Shown: positions 9,238 through 18,963, numbered from the stretch's first letter. The stretch: 64,000 nucleotides of DNA from an uncultured Roseovarius sp. (GCA_947503145.1 CANNCP010000001.1:248001-312000); one strand, 5' to 3'. Notes: a model not told the origin generated them from the sequence alone. Made by a program: numbers and translations.

Positions 9238-10152
9238 TTAATCCCCCGGCACATTCTGCATGTGCCGTTCCCCCCGTGCCGCCGCCAGTGCGATCTGCTT
9301 TTGCCGCTCGCGAAAGCGGTCCTTCGCCTCGGCGCTGGTCTCGTGCGCACAGTGATGGCACGCCACGCCCTGTTCGAACTCAGGCCGCGCGGTGTCTTGG
9401 GGCAGAATCGGACGGCGGCAGGCATGGCACAGTTCGTGCGCCCCCACGCTCAGCCCGTGCCCGACCGATACGCGCCCGTCAAAGACAAAGCACTCGCCGC
9501 GCCACATACTCTCGGCCTCGGGCACCTCTTCGAGGTATTTCAGGATGCCGCCCTTGAGGTGGTAAACTTCATCGACCCCCTGTCCCAGCAGGTAATTCGT
9601 GCTCTTCTCGCAGCGGATACCACCTGTGCAGAACATCGCGACACGCTTGTTATGAAAGCGGTGCTTGTTCTCCTCCCACCAGGCGGGAAAATCGCGAAAG
9701 CTGTCAGTCTGCGGATCAACCGCGCCCTGAAAGGTGCCGATGGCCACCTCGTAATCGTTCCGCGTGTCGATCACGGCCACGTCCGGGCTGGCAATCAGAT
9801 CGTTCCAGTCAGCCGGCTCAATATAGTGCCCGACCTTGGCCAGCGGATCGACATCCGGCTGGCCCATCGTGACGATTTCCCGCTTCAGCCTCACCTTGAG
9901 CCGCCCGAAGGGCTGCGTCTGGCTGGTGCTTTCCTTATGCTCCAGCCCTTCGCAGCCGGGCAGGCCGCGCAGGTGTGCCAGCACCGCGTCAATACCCGCG
10001 CGCGAGCCTGCAATCGTACCGTTCACTCCCTCATCTGCCAGCAGCAAGATACCGGTGATGCCCTCGCGCTCGCATAACGCCAAAAGCGGCGCGCGAAGAG
10101 CGCCGGGATCGTCAAACCGGGTGAAATGATAGAGGGCGGCAATGGTGTACAT
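9238..10152 (-). CDS. trhO: tRNA uridine(34) hydroxylase TrhO (rhodanese family)
   Basis: A 304-residue cytosolic protein of the YceA/TrhO family, which makes 5-hydroxyuridine at tRNA position 34 with oxygen. The N-terminal acylphosphatase-like region is followed by a rhodanese domain whose active loop CTGGIRCEKS carries Cys175 and Cys181. The C-terminus has two cysteine pairs (CHAC and CHHC), suggestive of a zinc site. ATG at 10152 fits the conserved start MYTIAALYHF. It is divergent from pncA with about 100 bp between the start codons. Confidence 0.9.
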   Translation of the reverse strand: MYTIAALYHFTRFDDPGALRAPLLALCEREGITGILLLADEGVNGTIAGSRAGIDAVLAHLRGLPGCEGLEHKESTSQTQPFGRLKVRLKREIVTMGQPDVDPLAKVGHYIEPADWNDLIASPDVAVIDTRNDYEVAIGTFQGAVDPQTDSFRDFPAWWEENKHRFHNKRVAMFCTGGIRCEKSTNYLLGQGVDEVYHLKGGILKYLEEVPEAESMWRGECFVFDGRVSVGHGLSVGAHELCHACRRPILPQDTARPEFEQGVACHHCAHETSAEAKDRFRERQKQIALAAARGERHMQNVPGD

Positions 10153-10253
10153 GGCTCGGGTCTCTACGCCCTCAGGCCACGCCGGACAAGAGGCGCAGTT
10201 GACGGAACACGCACCGGTGCCTACCCATGACACAGCCCAGAAGGAGAAAGCCC

Positions 10254-10853
10254 ATGACCCGCGCCCTGATCGTGATCGACATCCAGAACGATTTCTGCCC
10301 CGGCGGCGCGCTGGCAGTGACGGGCGGCGACGGGATTGTACCGGGCATCAATGCGCGCATGGACGAGGCAAGCGCCGTGATCCTGACCCAGGACTGGCAC
10401 CCGGCGGGGCATTCGTCGTTTGCCTCGTCCCACGCGGGCAAGGCGCCGATGCAGGTGATTGACATGCCCTATGGCCCGCAGGTCCTCTGGCCCGATCACT
10501 GTATTCAGGGCAGCTTTGGCGCCGCGTTTCATGCTGACCTCAACACGAACCGCGCCGATATGATCATCCGCAAGGGGTATAACCCGGCTATCGACAGTTA
10601 TTCGGCGTTCTTTGAGAACGATCACGAGACACCGACCGGCCTGCACGGCTATTTGCAGGCACGCGGGATCTCCCGGTTGATGCTGGTCGGTCTCGCGACC
10701 GATTTCTGCGTCGCCTATTCGGCTGAGGACGCGGCGCGGCTGGGATATGACGTGCAGGTGGATACCACGCTTTGCCGCGGGATCGACCTGGACGGTTCGC
10801 TGGCAGCCGCGAAAGCCCGAATGCAGGCCGCAGACGTCACCTTGCTCGGCTGA
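10254..10853 (+). CDS. pncA: Nicotinamidase PncA
   Basis: A 199-residue cysteine hydrolase that deamidates nicotinamide to nicotinate for NAD salvage. The catalytic triad is visible: Asp9 in LIVIDIQNDF, Lys107 in IIRKGYNP and Cys152 in GLATDFCVAYSAEDA. The metal site is in TQDWHPAGHSSFASSH. The start at 10254 is supported by AAGGAG at 10241-10246. Its last 17 bp overlap the end of the convergent VanZ-like gene. Confidence 0.93.
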   Translation: MTRALIVIDIQNDFCPGGALAVTGGDGIVPGINARMDEASAVILTQDWHPAGHSSFASSHAGKAPMQVIDMPYGPQVLWPDHCIQGSFGAAFHADLNTNRADMIIRKGYNPAIDSYSAFFENDHETPTGLHGYLQARGISRLMLVGLATDFCVAYSAEDAARLGYDVQVDTTLCRGIDLDGSLAAAKARMQAADVTLLG

Positions 10854-11235
10854 TCCGGCGCGCATCCTGCCACAGGCCCAGGCTGCGCCCGATCAGTGCC
10901 CCTGCCAGCGCCCCCGCCCCACCGGCCAGCGCATCGAGCAGTTCGGCGCCCCGCCCGAAATGCGGCTGGATCACCTCGATCAGGCCACCGTAGATCGCCG
11001 CTGCGATGACAATCGCAAACACGTATCGCGGATAGGCCCAGCCAAGCGGCAATACCAGCACGGCAAATGCGATAAAATGATAAAGCTTGTCCGAACCCGG
11101 CGCGGCCTGCCCCTGCGGCAGCGGCGTCAGCGTCGCAAAGCCGATCAGCAGCACCAATGCCGCAGTCAGCCACCACACCAGCCTGACTGGCCGTTCTGTG
11201 CGCTTGGCCTGCATTTGTTTGCCGCTCCCGGACAT
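10837..11235 (-). CDS. VanZ-like membrane protein
   Basis: A 132-residue protein with four predicted membrane helices. The first loop has SDKLYHFIAFAVLVLPLGWA and the third helix ends GGLIEVIQPHFGRG, both typical of the short VanZ-like family. The function of such stand-alone proteins is not established. A second ATG at 11214 is a possible alternative start. The 3' end overlaps pncA by 17 bp in the convergent direction; glmM is divergent, 167 bp away. Confidence 0.8.
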   Translation of the reverse strand: MSGSGKQMQAKRTERPVRLVWWLTAALVLLIGFATLTPLPQGQAAPGSDKLYHFIAFAVLVLPLGWAYPRYVFAIVIAAAIYGGLIEVIQPHFGRGAELLDALAGGAGALAGALIGRSLGLWQDARRISRAR

Positions 11236-11402
11236 GTTCCATGATCTTCTGCCTCAACACACCGTACATGACAAGCGCCGGGCCTGCGTAAATCCGCGCG
11301 CTATTCGCCTCGCCACTCGCCAAATGAGCAGACCACGTATAATGAGAATTCCAATTGCGCCGAGCAAGGTGCCATACCGAAGAAGAAAGAAAGGGAGGCC
11401 AG

Positions 11403-12752
11403 ATGGCGCGCAAGATTTTTGGCACTGACGGAATCCGGGGCACGGCGAACACCCATCCCATGACAGCCGACTACACGCTGCGTATCGGTGCCGCGGCAGG
11501 ACGTCACTTTCGCCGCGACAAATCGAACGGGCACCGGGTGGTCATCGGCAAGGACACGCGCAGATCCGGCTACATGCTGGAAAACGCACTGACCGCCGGG
11601 CTGACCTCGACAGGCATGAACGTGCTGCTTCTGGGTCCGGTGCCGACGCCTGCGGTCGGCCTTCTGACCCGGTCGATGCGGGCCGACCTGGGCATCATGA
11701 TTTCGGCCAGCCACAATCCGCATTACGACAACGGGATCAAGTTTTTCGGCCCCGACGGGTTCAAGCTCGACGATGCGAGCGAGGCCGAGATCGAGCGCAT
11801 CCTCGGCGGCGACATCGCCCCGGCTCAGCCAATCAATATCGGACGCGCCAAGCGGATCGAGCATGGCCAGGGCCGATACATTGAATATGCCAAGACGACT
11901 ATCCCGCGCGATGTGCGCCTCAGCGGACTCAGGGTCGTGGTAGACTGCGCCAATGGCGCTGCCTACCAGGCCGCACCGGACGTGCTGTGGGAAATGGGCG
12001 CCGAGGTGATCCCGATCGGCGTCAGTCCCAACGGCTACAACATCAACCTCGATTGCGGTTCGACCAGCCCGCAGGCTGCGGTGGCCGCAGTCCGCGAACA
12101 TGGCGCCGATCTGGGTATTTGTCTTGATGGGGATGCCGACCGGATCGTCATCATCGACGAAAACGGCGCCATCGCGGATGGCGATCAGATCATGGCGCTA
12201 TTTGCCGAGAAGTGGGCCGAAGCCGGGCTGCTGCGCGGTGATACGCTGGTCACGACGGTGATGTCCAACCTCGGGCTGGAACGGTTCTGCGAGGGGCGCG
12301 GCCTGACGATGGAGCGCACCAATGTGGGCGATCGCCACGTAGTCGCGCGGATGCGCGAGGGCGGGTTCAATCTGGGCGGCGAGCAGTCGGGCCATATCGT
12401 CATGACCGACTATGCTACCACCGGCGACGGACTGATTGCAGGGTTACAATTTCTGGCGGCGATGGTGACATCCGGCAAGCCCGCCAGCGAACTCATCCGC
12501 AATTTCGAAGCGGTGCCACAGTTGCTGGAGAACGTGAAATACAGCAGCGGTGCCGATCCGCTCGGCTCGGATGATGTGTGCACTGTGATCACGGCGCAGG
12601 AAAAACGCATCGAGGGGCACGGTCGCCTGCTGATCCGCAAATCCGGGACCGAGCCGCTGATCCGCGTGATGGCTGAATGCGAGGACGAGGATTTGCTCAG
12701 GGATGTGGTGCACACCATCGCCGATGCAGTACGCGAGGCCGGCAAGGCCTGA
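11403..12752 (+). CDS. glmM: Phosphoglucosamine mutase GlmM
   Basis: A 449-residue enzyme that converts glucosamine-6-phosphate to glucosamine-1-phosphate, on the way to UDP-GlcNAc for peptidoglycan and LPS. Key blocks are the start [13 protein letters not shown], the phosphoserine loop [12 protein letters not shown] with Ser103, the metal loop DGDADR, and the sugar-specificity motif GGEQSGH. The C-terminal phosphate-binding loop [12 protein letters not shown] is intact. GGGAGG at 11392-11397 precedes the ATG. It has no folP or ftsH neighbour here, unlike in some other bacteria. Confidence 0.96.
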   Translation: MARKIFGTDGIRGTANTHPMTADYTLRIGAAAGRHFRRDKSNGHRVVIGKDTRRSGYMLENALTAGLTSTGMNVLLLGPVPTPAVGLLTRSMRADLGIMISASHNPHYDNGIKFFGPDGFKLDDASEAEIERILGGDIAPAQPINIGRAKRIEHGQGRYIEYAKTTIPRDVRLSGLRVVVDCANGAAYQAAPDVLWEMGAEVIPIGVSPNGYNINLDCGSTSPQAAVAAVREHGADLGICLDGDADRIVIIDENGAIADGDQIMALFAEKWAEAGLLRGDTLVTTVMSNLGLERFCEGRGLTMERTNVGDRHVVARMREGGFNLGGEQSGHIVMTDYATTGDGLIAGLQFLAAMVTSGKPASELIRNFEAVPQLLENVKYSSGADPLGSDDVCTVITAQEKRIEGHGRLLIRKSGTEPLIRVMAECEDEDLLRDVVHTIADAVREAGKA

Positions 12753-12809
12753 GCCAACGCCATCGGAGAACATTCATTCTCCCGGTCTGCATTCCGGATA
12801 TGAAGCGCT

Positions 12810-13631
12810 TTAACGCCGCGCATCCCAACTGGCCGAGGCATGATGGCGGGTATAGAATTCGCCCATCATCCCGATCACGATAAAGATCATCCCGACCGTC
12901 ACCGGGTACTCGATCGACGAGTTGCGCGGAAAGTAGTTGATGAAGACGAAACCGCGCGACTGATCGATCAGGTGAAACAGCGGGTTCCAGTCGAACATCG
13001 CCAACATCGTCGGCGGCAGAGAGTTGGCCACGAACATCTTGCCCGACGCGATCATGTTCGCGCGCTGATACACCGTCACGAACGTTGCGGTGAAGGTGGG
13101 AAACCACGGCTTGAGCGCCAGCAGCACCAGGCCCAGCGCCACCGCTGTGAACCACGCCAGCATCAGCATCAGGAACGCCCAGAACGGCTGATCGATCGTG
13201 AACGGCGTGAACGCCACGTGATAGACGAAAAGGATCAGAAAAAGCGTCAGCAACTGAATATAGAGCGCCCCGAACGCCGCCGCGCAGATCGCGATCATCG
13301 TGTTCATCGGCGCATGTTTCATCATCGCCGAAGACGGCCCTTCGGCACCTGCCACCGCGCCCAGCGTTTTGACATGCGATAGAAAGAGGAAAATGCCCGA
13401 CATGATATAGAGCAGGAAATCACCGCGCAGCGCCGCTCCGCGCAGGCCCAGTATCATGAACATGATGTAAAATGATCCGATGAAAACAACTGCCTGCAAC
13501 AGATTAAGGGCCAGCGCCATCAACGCATTTCCATGCGCCTTGCGCACGTCGCGTACCGTCGCGTGATAGATCAGCTCGGCGATGGAAATCACCGTCTGCA
13601 GCGTGGTTTTCGGTTTTGCCTGCTGAAACAT
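12810..13631 (-). CDS. ABC-2 type polysaccharide export permease (KpsM-like)
   Basis: A 273-residue inner-membrane protein with about six hydrophobic spans and the ABC2_membrane architecture, including an amphipathic N-terminal region (TLQTVISIAELIYHATVRDV) before the first span. The late loop FDWNPLFHLIDQSRGFVFIN resembles the conserved NP-x-x-HL-x-x-x-R signature of capsule/O-antigen export permeases. The ATG at 13631 is preferred; the frame extends to 13733 without an obvious SD. Its ATPase partner is not adjacent and is not in this window. It is divergent from cysQ. Confidence 0.82.
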   Translation of the reverse strand: MFQQAKPKTTLQTVISIAELIYHATVRDVRKAHGNALMALALNLLQAVVFIGSFYIMFMILGLRGAALRGDFLLYIMSGIFLFLSHVKTLGAVAGAEGPSSAMMKHAPMNTMIAICAAAFGALYIQLLTLFLILFVYHVAFTPFTIDQPFWAFLMLMLAWFTAVALGLVLLALKPWFPTFTATFVTVYQRANMIASGKMFVANSLPPTMLAMFDWNPLFHLIDQSRGFVFINYFPRNSSIEYPVTVGMIFIVIGMMGEFYTRHHASASWDARR

Positions 13632-13771
13632 TGTCTCGCGCCCATGCCTGCTGTGGCGAAATATTGCACGGAATTCTTGCTGTCCCGTTATACGCGCAGC
13701 ATAAGAGGCTTGGCGCACTCCCGCAACATGCACGTTTCGCCGCCCAACCGGCCTCAGTCAGGAGCTTGAAT

Positions 13772-14569
13772 TTGGACCATGCCCAGTTGATCACCACCAT
13801 TCGCCGCCTCGCGCTGGAGGCTGGCGATGTGATCCTGAAAATCTATAATTCCGACGATTTCGGTGTCCGGACCAAGTCCGATGACAGCCCGGTGACAGAG
13901 GCTGACGAGGCCGCCGATGCACTGATTTCGGCCGGGCTGCGCGCCGCCTTTCCTGACGTGGGCCTCGTGACCGAAGAACAGGCCGACAGCCACGCCTTGC
14001 GTGCCGACACCTTCCTGATCGTCGATCCTCTTGACGGAACCAAGGAGTTCATCCATCGCCGCGGCGATTTCACCGTGAACATCGCCTATGTGGAAAACGG
14101 CGCGCCGGTGCGCGGTGTCGTCTATGCGCCCGCCCGTGGCCGGATGTTCTTTACCATGCCCGACGGGCAGGCGGTCGAGGAAACCGGTGATTTCGACAAG
14201 GATACCGTCGGCCCCGTCCGTCCGATCCGGGTGTCGGACCCGGACAATGGCGCACTGATGGTCGTTGCGTCCAAATCCCACCGCGATCAGGCAACCGACG
14301 ACTACATCGGAAAATACGCCGTCAAGGATATGACCAGCGCCGGGTCGTCGCTCAAGTTCTGCCTCGTCGCCACTGGCGAGGCGGATATCTATCCCCGCCT
14401 CGGGCGCACGATGGAATGGGACACTGCCGCGGGCCATGCGGTGCTGAGGGGTGCGGGCGGACGCGTCGTGCGTTTCGATGACCATACCGATCTGGCTTAT
14501 GGCAAGGGCGGCTATGCCAACCCGTTCTTTATTGCCTGCTCGCCCGCCGTGGTCCTGAAAGAGGCTTGA
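13772..14569 (+). CDS. cysQ: 3'(2'),5'-bisphosphate nucleotidase CysQ
   Basis: A 265-residue member of the inositol monophosphatase superfamily. The metal-binding blocks are LVTEEQADSH, VDPLDGTKEF and the C-terminal EWDTAAGHAVLRGAGG. It removes the 3' phosphate of PAP(S), the by-product of sulfate activation and sulfotransferases. I chose TTG at 13772 because GGAG at 13761-13764 is well spaced and the protein then starts DHAQLITTIRRLAL. The kdsB start is 4 bp after its stop. A role recycling PAP from the sulfotransferase at 20693 is a reasonable inference. Confidence 0.9.
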   Translation: MDHAQLITTIRRLALEAGDVILKIYNSDDFGVRTKSDDSPVTEADEAADALISAGLRAAFPDVGLVTEEQADSHALRADTFLIVDPLDGTKEFIHRRGDFTVNIAYVENGAPVRGVVYAPARGRMFFTMPDGQAVEETGDFDKDTVGPVRPIRVSDPDNGALMVVASKSHRDQATDDYIGKYAVKDMTSAGSSLKFCLVATGEADIYPRLGRTMEWDTAAGHAVLRGAGGRVVRFDDHTDLAYGKGGYANPFFIACSPAVVLKEA

Positions 14570-14573
14570 AAAC

Positions 14574-15374
14574 ATGAGCGTTCTGATCGCAATCCCCGCC
14601 CGCTACGCCTCTACCCGGTATCCGGGCAAGCCACTGGTGACCCTGACTGGCGCCACCGGCGAGACGAAATCGCTGATTCAACGCTCGTGGGAGGCCGCCT
14701 GCCAGGTCAATGGCGCGGACCGGATTGTGGTCGCCACCGATGACGCGCGCATCCAGAAGGCCGCCACGGATTTTGGCGCCGAGGTGGTGATGACCTCGCC
14801 GGATTGCACCAACGGCACCGAACGCTGTGCCGAAGCGGCACAGCTGCTGGGCGGGGGCTTTGATATCGTGGTGAACCTTCAGGGTGACGCCCCGCTGACC
14901 CCGCACTGGTTCGTCGAGGGTCTGGTGACGGGGCTGCGCGCCGATCCCGCCGCAGAGGTGGCCACGCCCGTGCTGCGCTGTGACGGACGCGCGCTGAACG
15001 GGTTTCTGGAAGATCGCCGCAATGGTCGCGTCGGCGGCACCACAGCCGTCTTTGGCGCGCAGAACCGTGCGCTCTACTTCTCCAAGGAAGTGATCCCTTA
15101 CACGCCCGACACCTATGCGGACGCGGATGCCACGCCGGTTTTTCATCATGTCGGCGTCTACGCCTACCGCCCCGCCGCGCTGGCCGCCTATGCAGGCTTT
15201 GGCACCGGTCCGCTGGAACAGCTCGAAGGGCTCGAACAGCTGCGCTTTCTCGAACAGGGACGGCCAATCCTTTGCGTCGAGGTCGAGGCTCGCGATCGGC
15301 AATTCTGGGAACTGAACAATCCTGGAGATGTTTCCAGGATTGAAACAATGATGGCTGAAATGAACATGCCTTGA
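14574..15374 (+). CDS. kdsB: 3-deoxy-manno-octulosonate cytidylyltransferase KdsB
   Basis: A 266-residue nucleotidyltransferase that activates Kdo as CMP-Kdo. The N-terminal CTP-binding loop is IPARYASTRYPGKPL, and the substrate and metal motif is VNLQGDAPLTP. The central segment contains NGTERCAEAA, and the C-terminal part ends in the usual NNPGDVSRIE. It is co-transcribed with cysQ (4-bp gap). With kdsD at 8110 it supplies activated Kdo for LPS or a capsule linker. Confidence 0.93.
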   Translation: MSVLIAIPARYASTRYPGKPLVTLTGATGETKSLIQRSWEAACQVNGADRIVVATDDARIQKAATDFGAEVVMTSPDCTNGTERCAEAAQLLGGGFDIVVNLQGDAPLTPHWFVEGLVTGLRADPAAEVATPVLRCDGRALNGFLEDRRNGRVGGTTAVFGAQNRALYFSKEVIPYTPDTYADADATPVFHHVGVYAYRPAALAAYAGFGTGPLEQLEGLEQLRFLEQGRPILCVEVEARDRQFWELNNPGDVSRIETMMAEMNMP

Positions 15375-15546
15375 TTTCTCAACCGTTGATTGCATTTGTT
15401 ATTCGTATAAACAACTTGCAACATATTTTCGATTTCAGGAATTCTATTCCACGTCAAAGATTTGCCCCATTTACGCCTTATCCGAATATAAAATTTAGTA
15501 TTTCCGTGCTAAGTGGCTGAACAATGAGGGCAAGAAGGATATAAAA

Positions 15547-16440
15547 ATGCGGCGCAAGGTGTCAAAGGCCATATTTCCGGTTGCAGGAATGGGCACGCGG
15601 TTTTTGCCTGCGACAAAATCCGTTCCAAAGGAAATCATGACGTTGGTTGACCGCCCGCTGGTGCAATACGCCATCGACGAGGCGCGCGCGGCCGGGATCA
15701 AGGAATTCATCTTCGTCACTTCGCGCGGCAAGGGCGCGCTGGAGGATTATTTTGACCACGCCCCGCAGCTGGAACAGGAACTGCGCAAGAGAGGCAAGAC
15801 GGAACTGCTGGAGATCCTCAAATCCACCAACATGGACTCGGGCGAGATCGCGTATCTGCGTCAACACAAGCCACTGGGCCTCGGCCACGCAGTCTGGTGC
15901 GCGCGGCGCCTGATCGGGAATGAGCCCTTTGCCGTGATCCTGCCCGATGACGTGATCGCCGCCGAAAAGCCCTGCCTGCAACAGATGATCGAGGCCTACG
16001 AGGAAACCGGCGGCAATATCGTCGCCGCGATGGAGGTCCCGGATGACAAGGTATCATCCTACGGCATTCTCGACATCAAGGAGGACATGGGTTCCATCGT
16101 CTCGACCAAGGGCATGGTGGAAAAACCCGAGCCGGGCGCTGCGCCGTCGAACCTGGCGGTGATTGGCCGCTATGTGCTGACACCCACGGTGTTGAAAATG
16201 CTCAACCAGAAGAAAACCGGCGCAGGGGGCGAGATCCAGCTGACCGACGCCATCGACAACGCCCGCGATGAAGGCGAAGAGGTCTACGGCTTTCGCTTTC
16301 GCGGTCGGCGTTTCGATTGCGGGTCCAAGGCCGGGTTCCTGCAAGCGACCGTTTCATTCGCACTGGAACGGCCCGAGTTGCGCGAAGATTTGCATAACTT
16401 CCTTTACGAAATCATCAACGCTGATAAGGCTGCCCAGTAA
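15547..16440 (+). CDS. galU: UTP-glucose-1-phosphate uridylyltransferase GalU
   Basis: A 297-residue enzyme that makes UDP-glucose for polysaccharide synthesis. Motifs are the nucleotide loop PVAGMGTRFLPATKSVPKE, then GLGHAVWCA, VILPDDVI and the C-terminal DCGSKAGFLQATV. It has its own 172-bp upstream region that is markedly A/T-rich (15375-15546), where a promoter is expected; AAGGATATAAA precedes the ATG. It sits between kdsB and a glycosyltransferase block. Confidence 0.95.
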   Translation: MRRKVSKAIFPVAGMGTRFLPATKSVPKEIMTLVDRPLVQYAIDEARAAGIKEFIFVTSRGKGALEDYFDHAPQLEQELRKRGKTELLEILKSTNMDSGEIAYLRQHKPLGLGHAVWCARRLIGNEPFAVILPDDVIAAEKPCLQQMIEAYEETGGNIVAAMEVPDDKVSSYGILDIKEDMGSIVSTKGMVEKPEPGAAPSNLAVIGRYVLTPTVLKMLNQKKTGAGGEIQLTDAIDNARDEGEEVYGFRFRGRRFDCGSKAGFLQATVSFALERPELREDLHNFLYEIINADKAAQ

Positions 16441-16536
16441 GACTTGAACAGTCAGAAGCAGCGATGTGACGAATATCCTGCTGACGGGTGGGGCAGGCCG
16501 AGGCAAAACCGGGCCGCTTCCCTCGCGGACTTGAGA

Positions 16537-16595
16537 CCCCGGATCAAGCTCGGGGCGCGATGCCCACGTTGCCCGTCCCGGACCTGATCCGGGAC
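16537..16595. repeat. Two related hairpins of the CCCGGAyyTGATCCGGG type
   Basis: Between galU and the first glycosyltransferase lie two palindromes. One (16537-16555) has arms CCCCG and CGGGG around a GATCAAG-containing core. The other has perfect 8-bp arms GTCCCGGA (16575-16582) and TCCGGGAC (16588-16595). Palindromes of this sort are scattered in many alphaproteobacterial genomes. They could stop galU transcription or fold in mRNA; no T-run follows. Confidence 0.5.
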
Positions 16596-16649
16596 CTCCG
16601 GCGGCTGGGGCAAACCTTTGTTATACGCAAAACCCCATCTTTCCCCTGA

Positions 16650-16685
16650 TTTCATGAAAACCCGGGATTCAGATTTTTCATGAAA
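16650..16685. repeat. Short-form hairpin repeat with altered stem
   Basis: Perfect 11-bp arms, TTTCATGAAAA (16650-16660) and TTTTCATGAAA (16675-16685), enclose a 14-nt loop. Read on the minus strand the loop contains CTGAATC, as in the other family members. The stem bases differ from the CGTTCCGCG form but still pair perfectly. The ATG at 16680 lies inside the right arm, which argues against it as the start of the next gene. Confidence 0.65.
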
Positions 16686-16748
16686 CGCTCTACACTGCCT
16701 TTCCAGACAAGCAGACCACACCGGCGCGCCGGGCTACCCGAGGAGCAG

Positions 16749-17792
16749 ATGCAGCACCCGCAGGACATTCGGCAATGGATCGGTATCGCGGCGGAGGCCT
16801 ATCGCCTGCGCTGGGAACGCCGCCGCCTGCTGACCCGCGCGCTGCACAAGCGCCGCCAGCTCAGCGAGGTCCGTAACCGCGCCGAGCAGATCACGCCGGG
16901 CGCGATCCTGTGTTTTTCCACCGTGCGAAACGAACGCGTGCGCCTGCCCTATTTCCTCGATCATCACCGCAAGCTGGGCGTTGATCATTTCCTGTTCGTG
17001 GACAATGCATCGGACGACGGCACCGCCGAATACCTCGCGGAGCAGCCTGATACCTCGCTCTGGCGAACGCCGCACAGCTACCGTTTATCCCGGTTCGGGG
17101 TCGATTGGCTGACATGGCTGCAAATCCGCCACGGTCACGGTCATTGGTGTCTTACGCTCGATGCGGATGAGGTGTTCATCTACCCGTTTCACGACACCCG
17201 GCCCCTGCGCGCACTCACCGAATGGCTGGACATGAAGGATATCACATCCTTCGGCGCGCTCATGCTGGACATGTATCCAAAGGGCCCGCTGGATGCGCAG
17301 CCCTACGAGGCCGGCGGTGATCCGTTCGAAATCCTGTCGTGGTTTGATGGCGGCAACTACATGATTCAAAATAAAAAACAGCTGCAGAATCTCTGGATTC
17401 AGGGCGGCCCGCGGGCGCGTGTCTTCTTTGCCACGACCCCCCGCCGCGCACCCACGATGGGCAAGGTGCCCCTGGTCAGATGGAATCGCCGCTATGCCTA
17501 CGTCAGTTCCACCCATTCATTGCTGCCCCGGCGACTGAACCATGTCTATGACGATCAGGGCGGCGAGAAAACCAGCGGCATCCTGCTGCACACCAAGTTC
17601 CTGCACATGATCGCGGACAAATCCGCCGAGGAAAAGACGCGCGGCGAACACTTTGCCAATTCCGCGCTCTATCAGGATTACTATGACAGCCTCACCCAGA
17701 ACCCTGATCTGTGGTGCGACGGCTCGACCCGCCTGACGTCTTGGCGCCAACTCGAAGCGATGGGGCTAATGTCGCGGGGGACGTGGCTTTGA
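16749..17792 (+). CDS. GT2-like glycosyltransferase, tandem copy 1
   Basis: A 347-residue putative glycosyltransferase of the Glyco_tranf_2_4 type. It shows FSTVRNERVRLPYFLDHHR and FLFVDNASDDGTAEYL (nucleotide-sugar region), then a DxD-like motif in TLDADEVFIYPF. It has no membrane spans, so it is probably cytosolic. The upstream ATG at 16680 falls in a hairpin repeat, while the ATG at 16749 has AGGAG nearby. It is a clear paralogue of the gene at 17953 (same order of RNER/RNEH, VDWL, DMYPKG, IQGGPRARVFF, STH and LLPR blocks). Sugar specificity is unknown. Confidence 0.83.
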   Translation: MQHPQDIRQWIGIAAEAYRLRWERRRLLTRALHKRRQLSEVRNRAEQITPGAILCFSTVRNERVRLPYFLDHHRKLGVDHFLFVDNASDDGTAEYLAEQPDTSLWRTPHSYRLSRFGVDWLTWLQIRHGHGHWCLTLDADEVFIYPFHDTRPLRALTEWLDMKDITSFGALMLDMYPKGPLDAQPYEAGGDPFEILSWFDGGNYMIQNKKQLQNLWIQGGPRARVFFATTPRRAPTMGKVPLVRWNRRYAYVSSTHSLLPRRLNHVYDDQGGEKTSGILLHTKFLHMIADKSAEEKTRGEHFANSALYQDYYDSLTQNPDLWCDGSTRLTSWRQLEAMGLMSRGTWL

Positions 17793-17952
17793 CCAAGTGC
17801 GCAATTCCCATTTACCCAAGCCCCTCAACAGCTTATCATATGTTCAATTGGGGTAGCACAGATCATATGGCGGGCAATCTTACCTTAAGGCGGTACGCCT
17901 ATGCTGCCCGACGGCCGGCGAACAGATCCGGCGCGCTGAGGGGGCGTATCAC

Positions 17953-18963
17953 GTGAGTTTCGTTCAATCCTACCGCATGCGCTTGCTGCGCAAGCACGCC
18001 AAGGCGCGGGCGTTTCGCAAGCATTTTGCACTGCGTCCGGTGATCGATCGGACACAGCATATCAAACCCGGTCAGGTTCTGCTGTTCTCCACGCTGCGCA
18101 ACGAACATATCCGCCTGCCATATTTCCTGAATTACTACCGCGAATTGGGCGTGGATCATTTCCTGATCGTGGACAATGACAGCACGGACGGCGGCGGCGA
18201 TTATCTGGCCGATCAGCCCGACGTGTCGCTCTGGCACACGCGCGGCAGCTATAAACGCGCCCGCTTTGGCGTCGACTGGCTCAACTGGTTGCAGGCCAGG
18301 TACGGCCACGGCCACTGGACGCTGGTCGTCGATCCAGACGAGTTTTTCGTGTACCCGTTCTGCGATACACGGCCTATCCGTGCCCTGACCGATTGGCTCG
18401 ATGGGTCGAACGTGCGCAGCTTTGGCGCGATGCTTCTGGACATGTATCCCAAGGGACGGCTCGATGCGGTGCCCTACCGACGCGGGCAGGACCCGATCGA
18501 GATCGCTGCATGGTTCGACCCGGGCAACTACATGCTCAGCAAGAACCACAAATACGGTAATCTTTGGATTCAAGGCGGCCCCCGTGCTCGGGTCTTTTTC
18601 TCCGAAACTCCGGTAAAGGCCCCCGCCCTGAACAAGATACCATTGGTGAAATGGAACCGTCGCAATAGCTATATCAGTTCGACCCACACGCTGCTGCCGC
18701 GCGGTCTGAACCTGGTCTATGACGAATGGGGCGGCGAGACGGCCAGCGGCGTTCTACTGCATGCGAAATTTCTCGATACCTTCACCCAGAAGGCCGAAGA
18801 GGAGATCGAGCGCAAACAGCACTACCGTGCCTCGCTGGAATACAAGGCCTACGTGGAAAACCTCGCCGAAACGCCAGAGCTTTGGTGCAAATGGTCGGAA
18901 AAGTATATAAACTGGCGCCAGTTGGAGATCCTTGGCCTGATGTCCAAGGGCAATTGGGCATGA
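17953..18963 (+). CDS. GT2-like glycosyltransferase, tandem copy 2
   Basis: A 336-residue paralogue of the preceding gene with the same block order: FSTLRNEHIRLPYF, FLIVDNDSTDGGGDYL, DPDEFFVYPF, DMYPKGRLDAVPY and IQGGPRARVFF. The start is a GTG at 17953. The 160-bp gap before it holds no other feature that I can identify. The tandem pair points to two similar linkages in one glycan, or a duplicated gene that has diverged in acceptor. Confidence 0.83.
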   Translation: MSFVQSYRMRLLRKHAKARAFRKHFALRPVIDRTQHIKPGQVLLFSTLRNEHIRLPYFLNYYRELGVDHFLIVDNDSTDGGGDYLADQPDVSLWHTRGSYKRARFGVDWLNWLQARYGHGHWTLVVDPDEFFVYPFCDTRPIRALTDWLDGSNVRSFGAMLLDMYPKGRLDAVPYRRGQDPIEIAAWFDPGNYMLSKNHKYGNLWIQGGPRARVFFSETPVKAPALNKIPLVKWNRRNSYISSTHTLLPRGLNLVYDEWGGETASGVLLHAKFLDTFTQKAEEEIERKQHYRASLEYKAYVENLAETPELWCKWSEKYINWRQLEILGLMSKGNWA

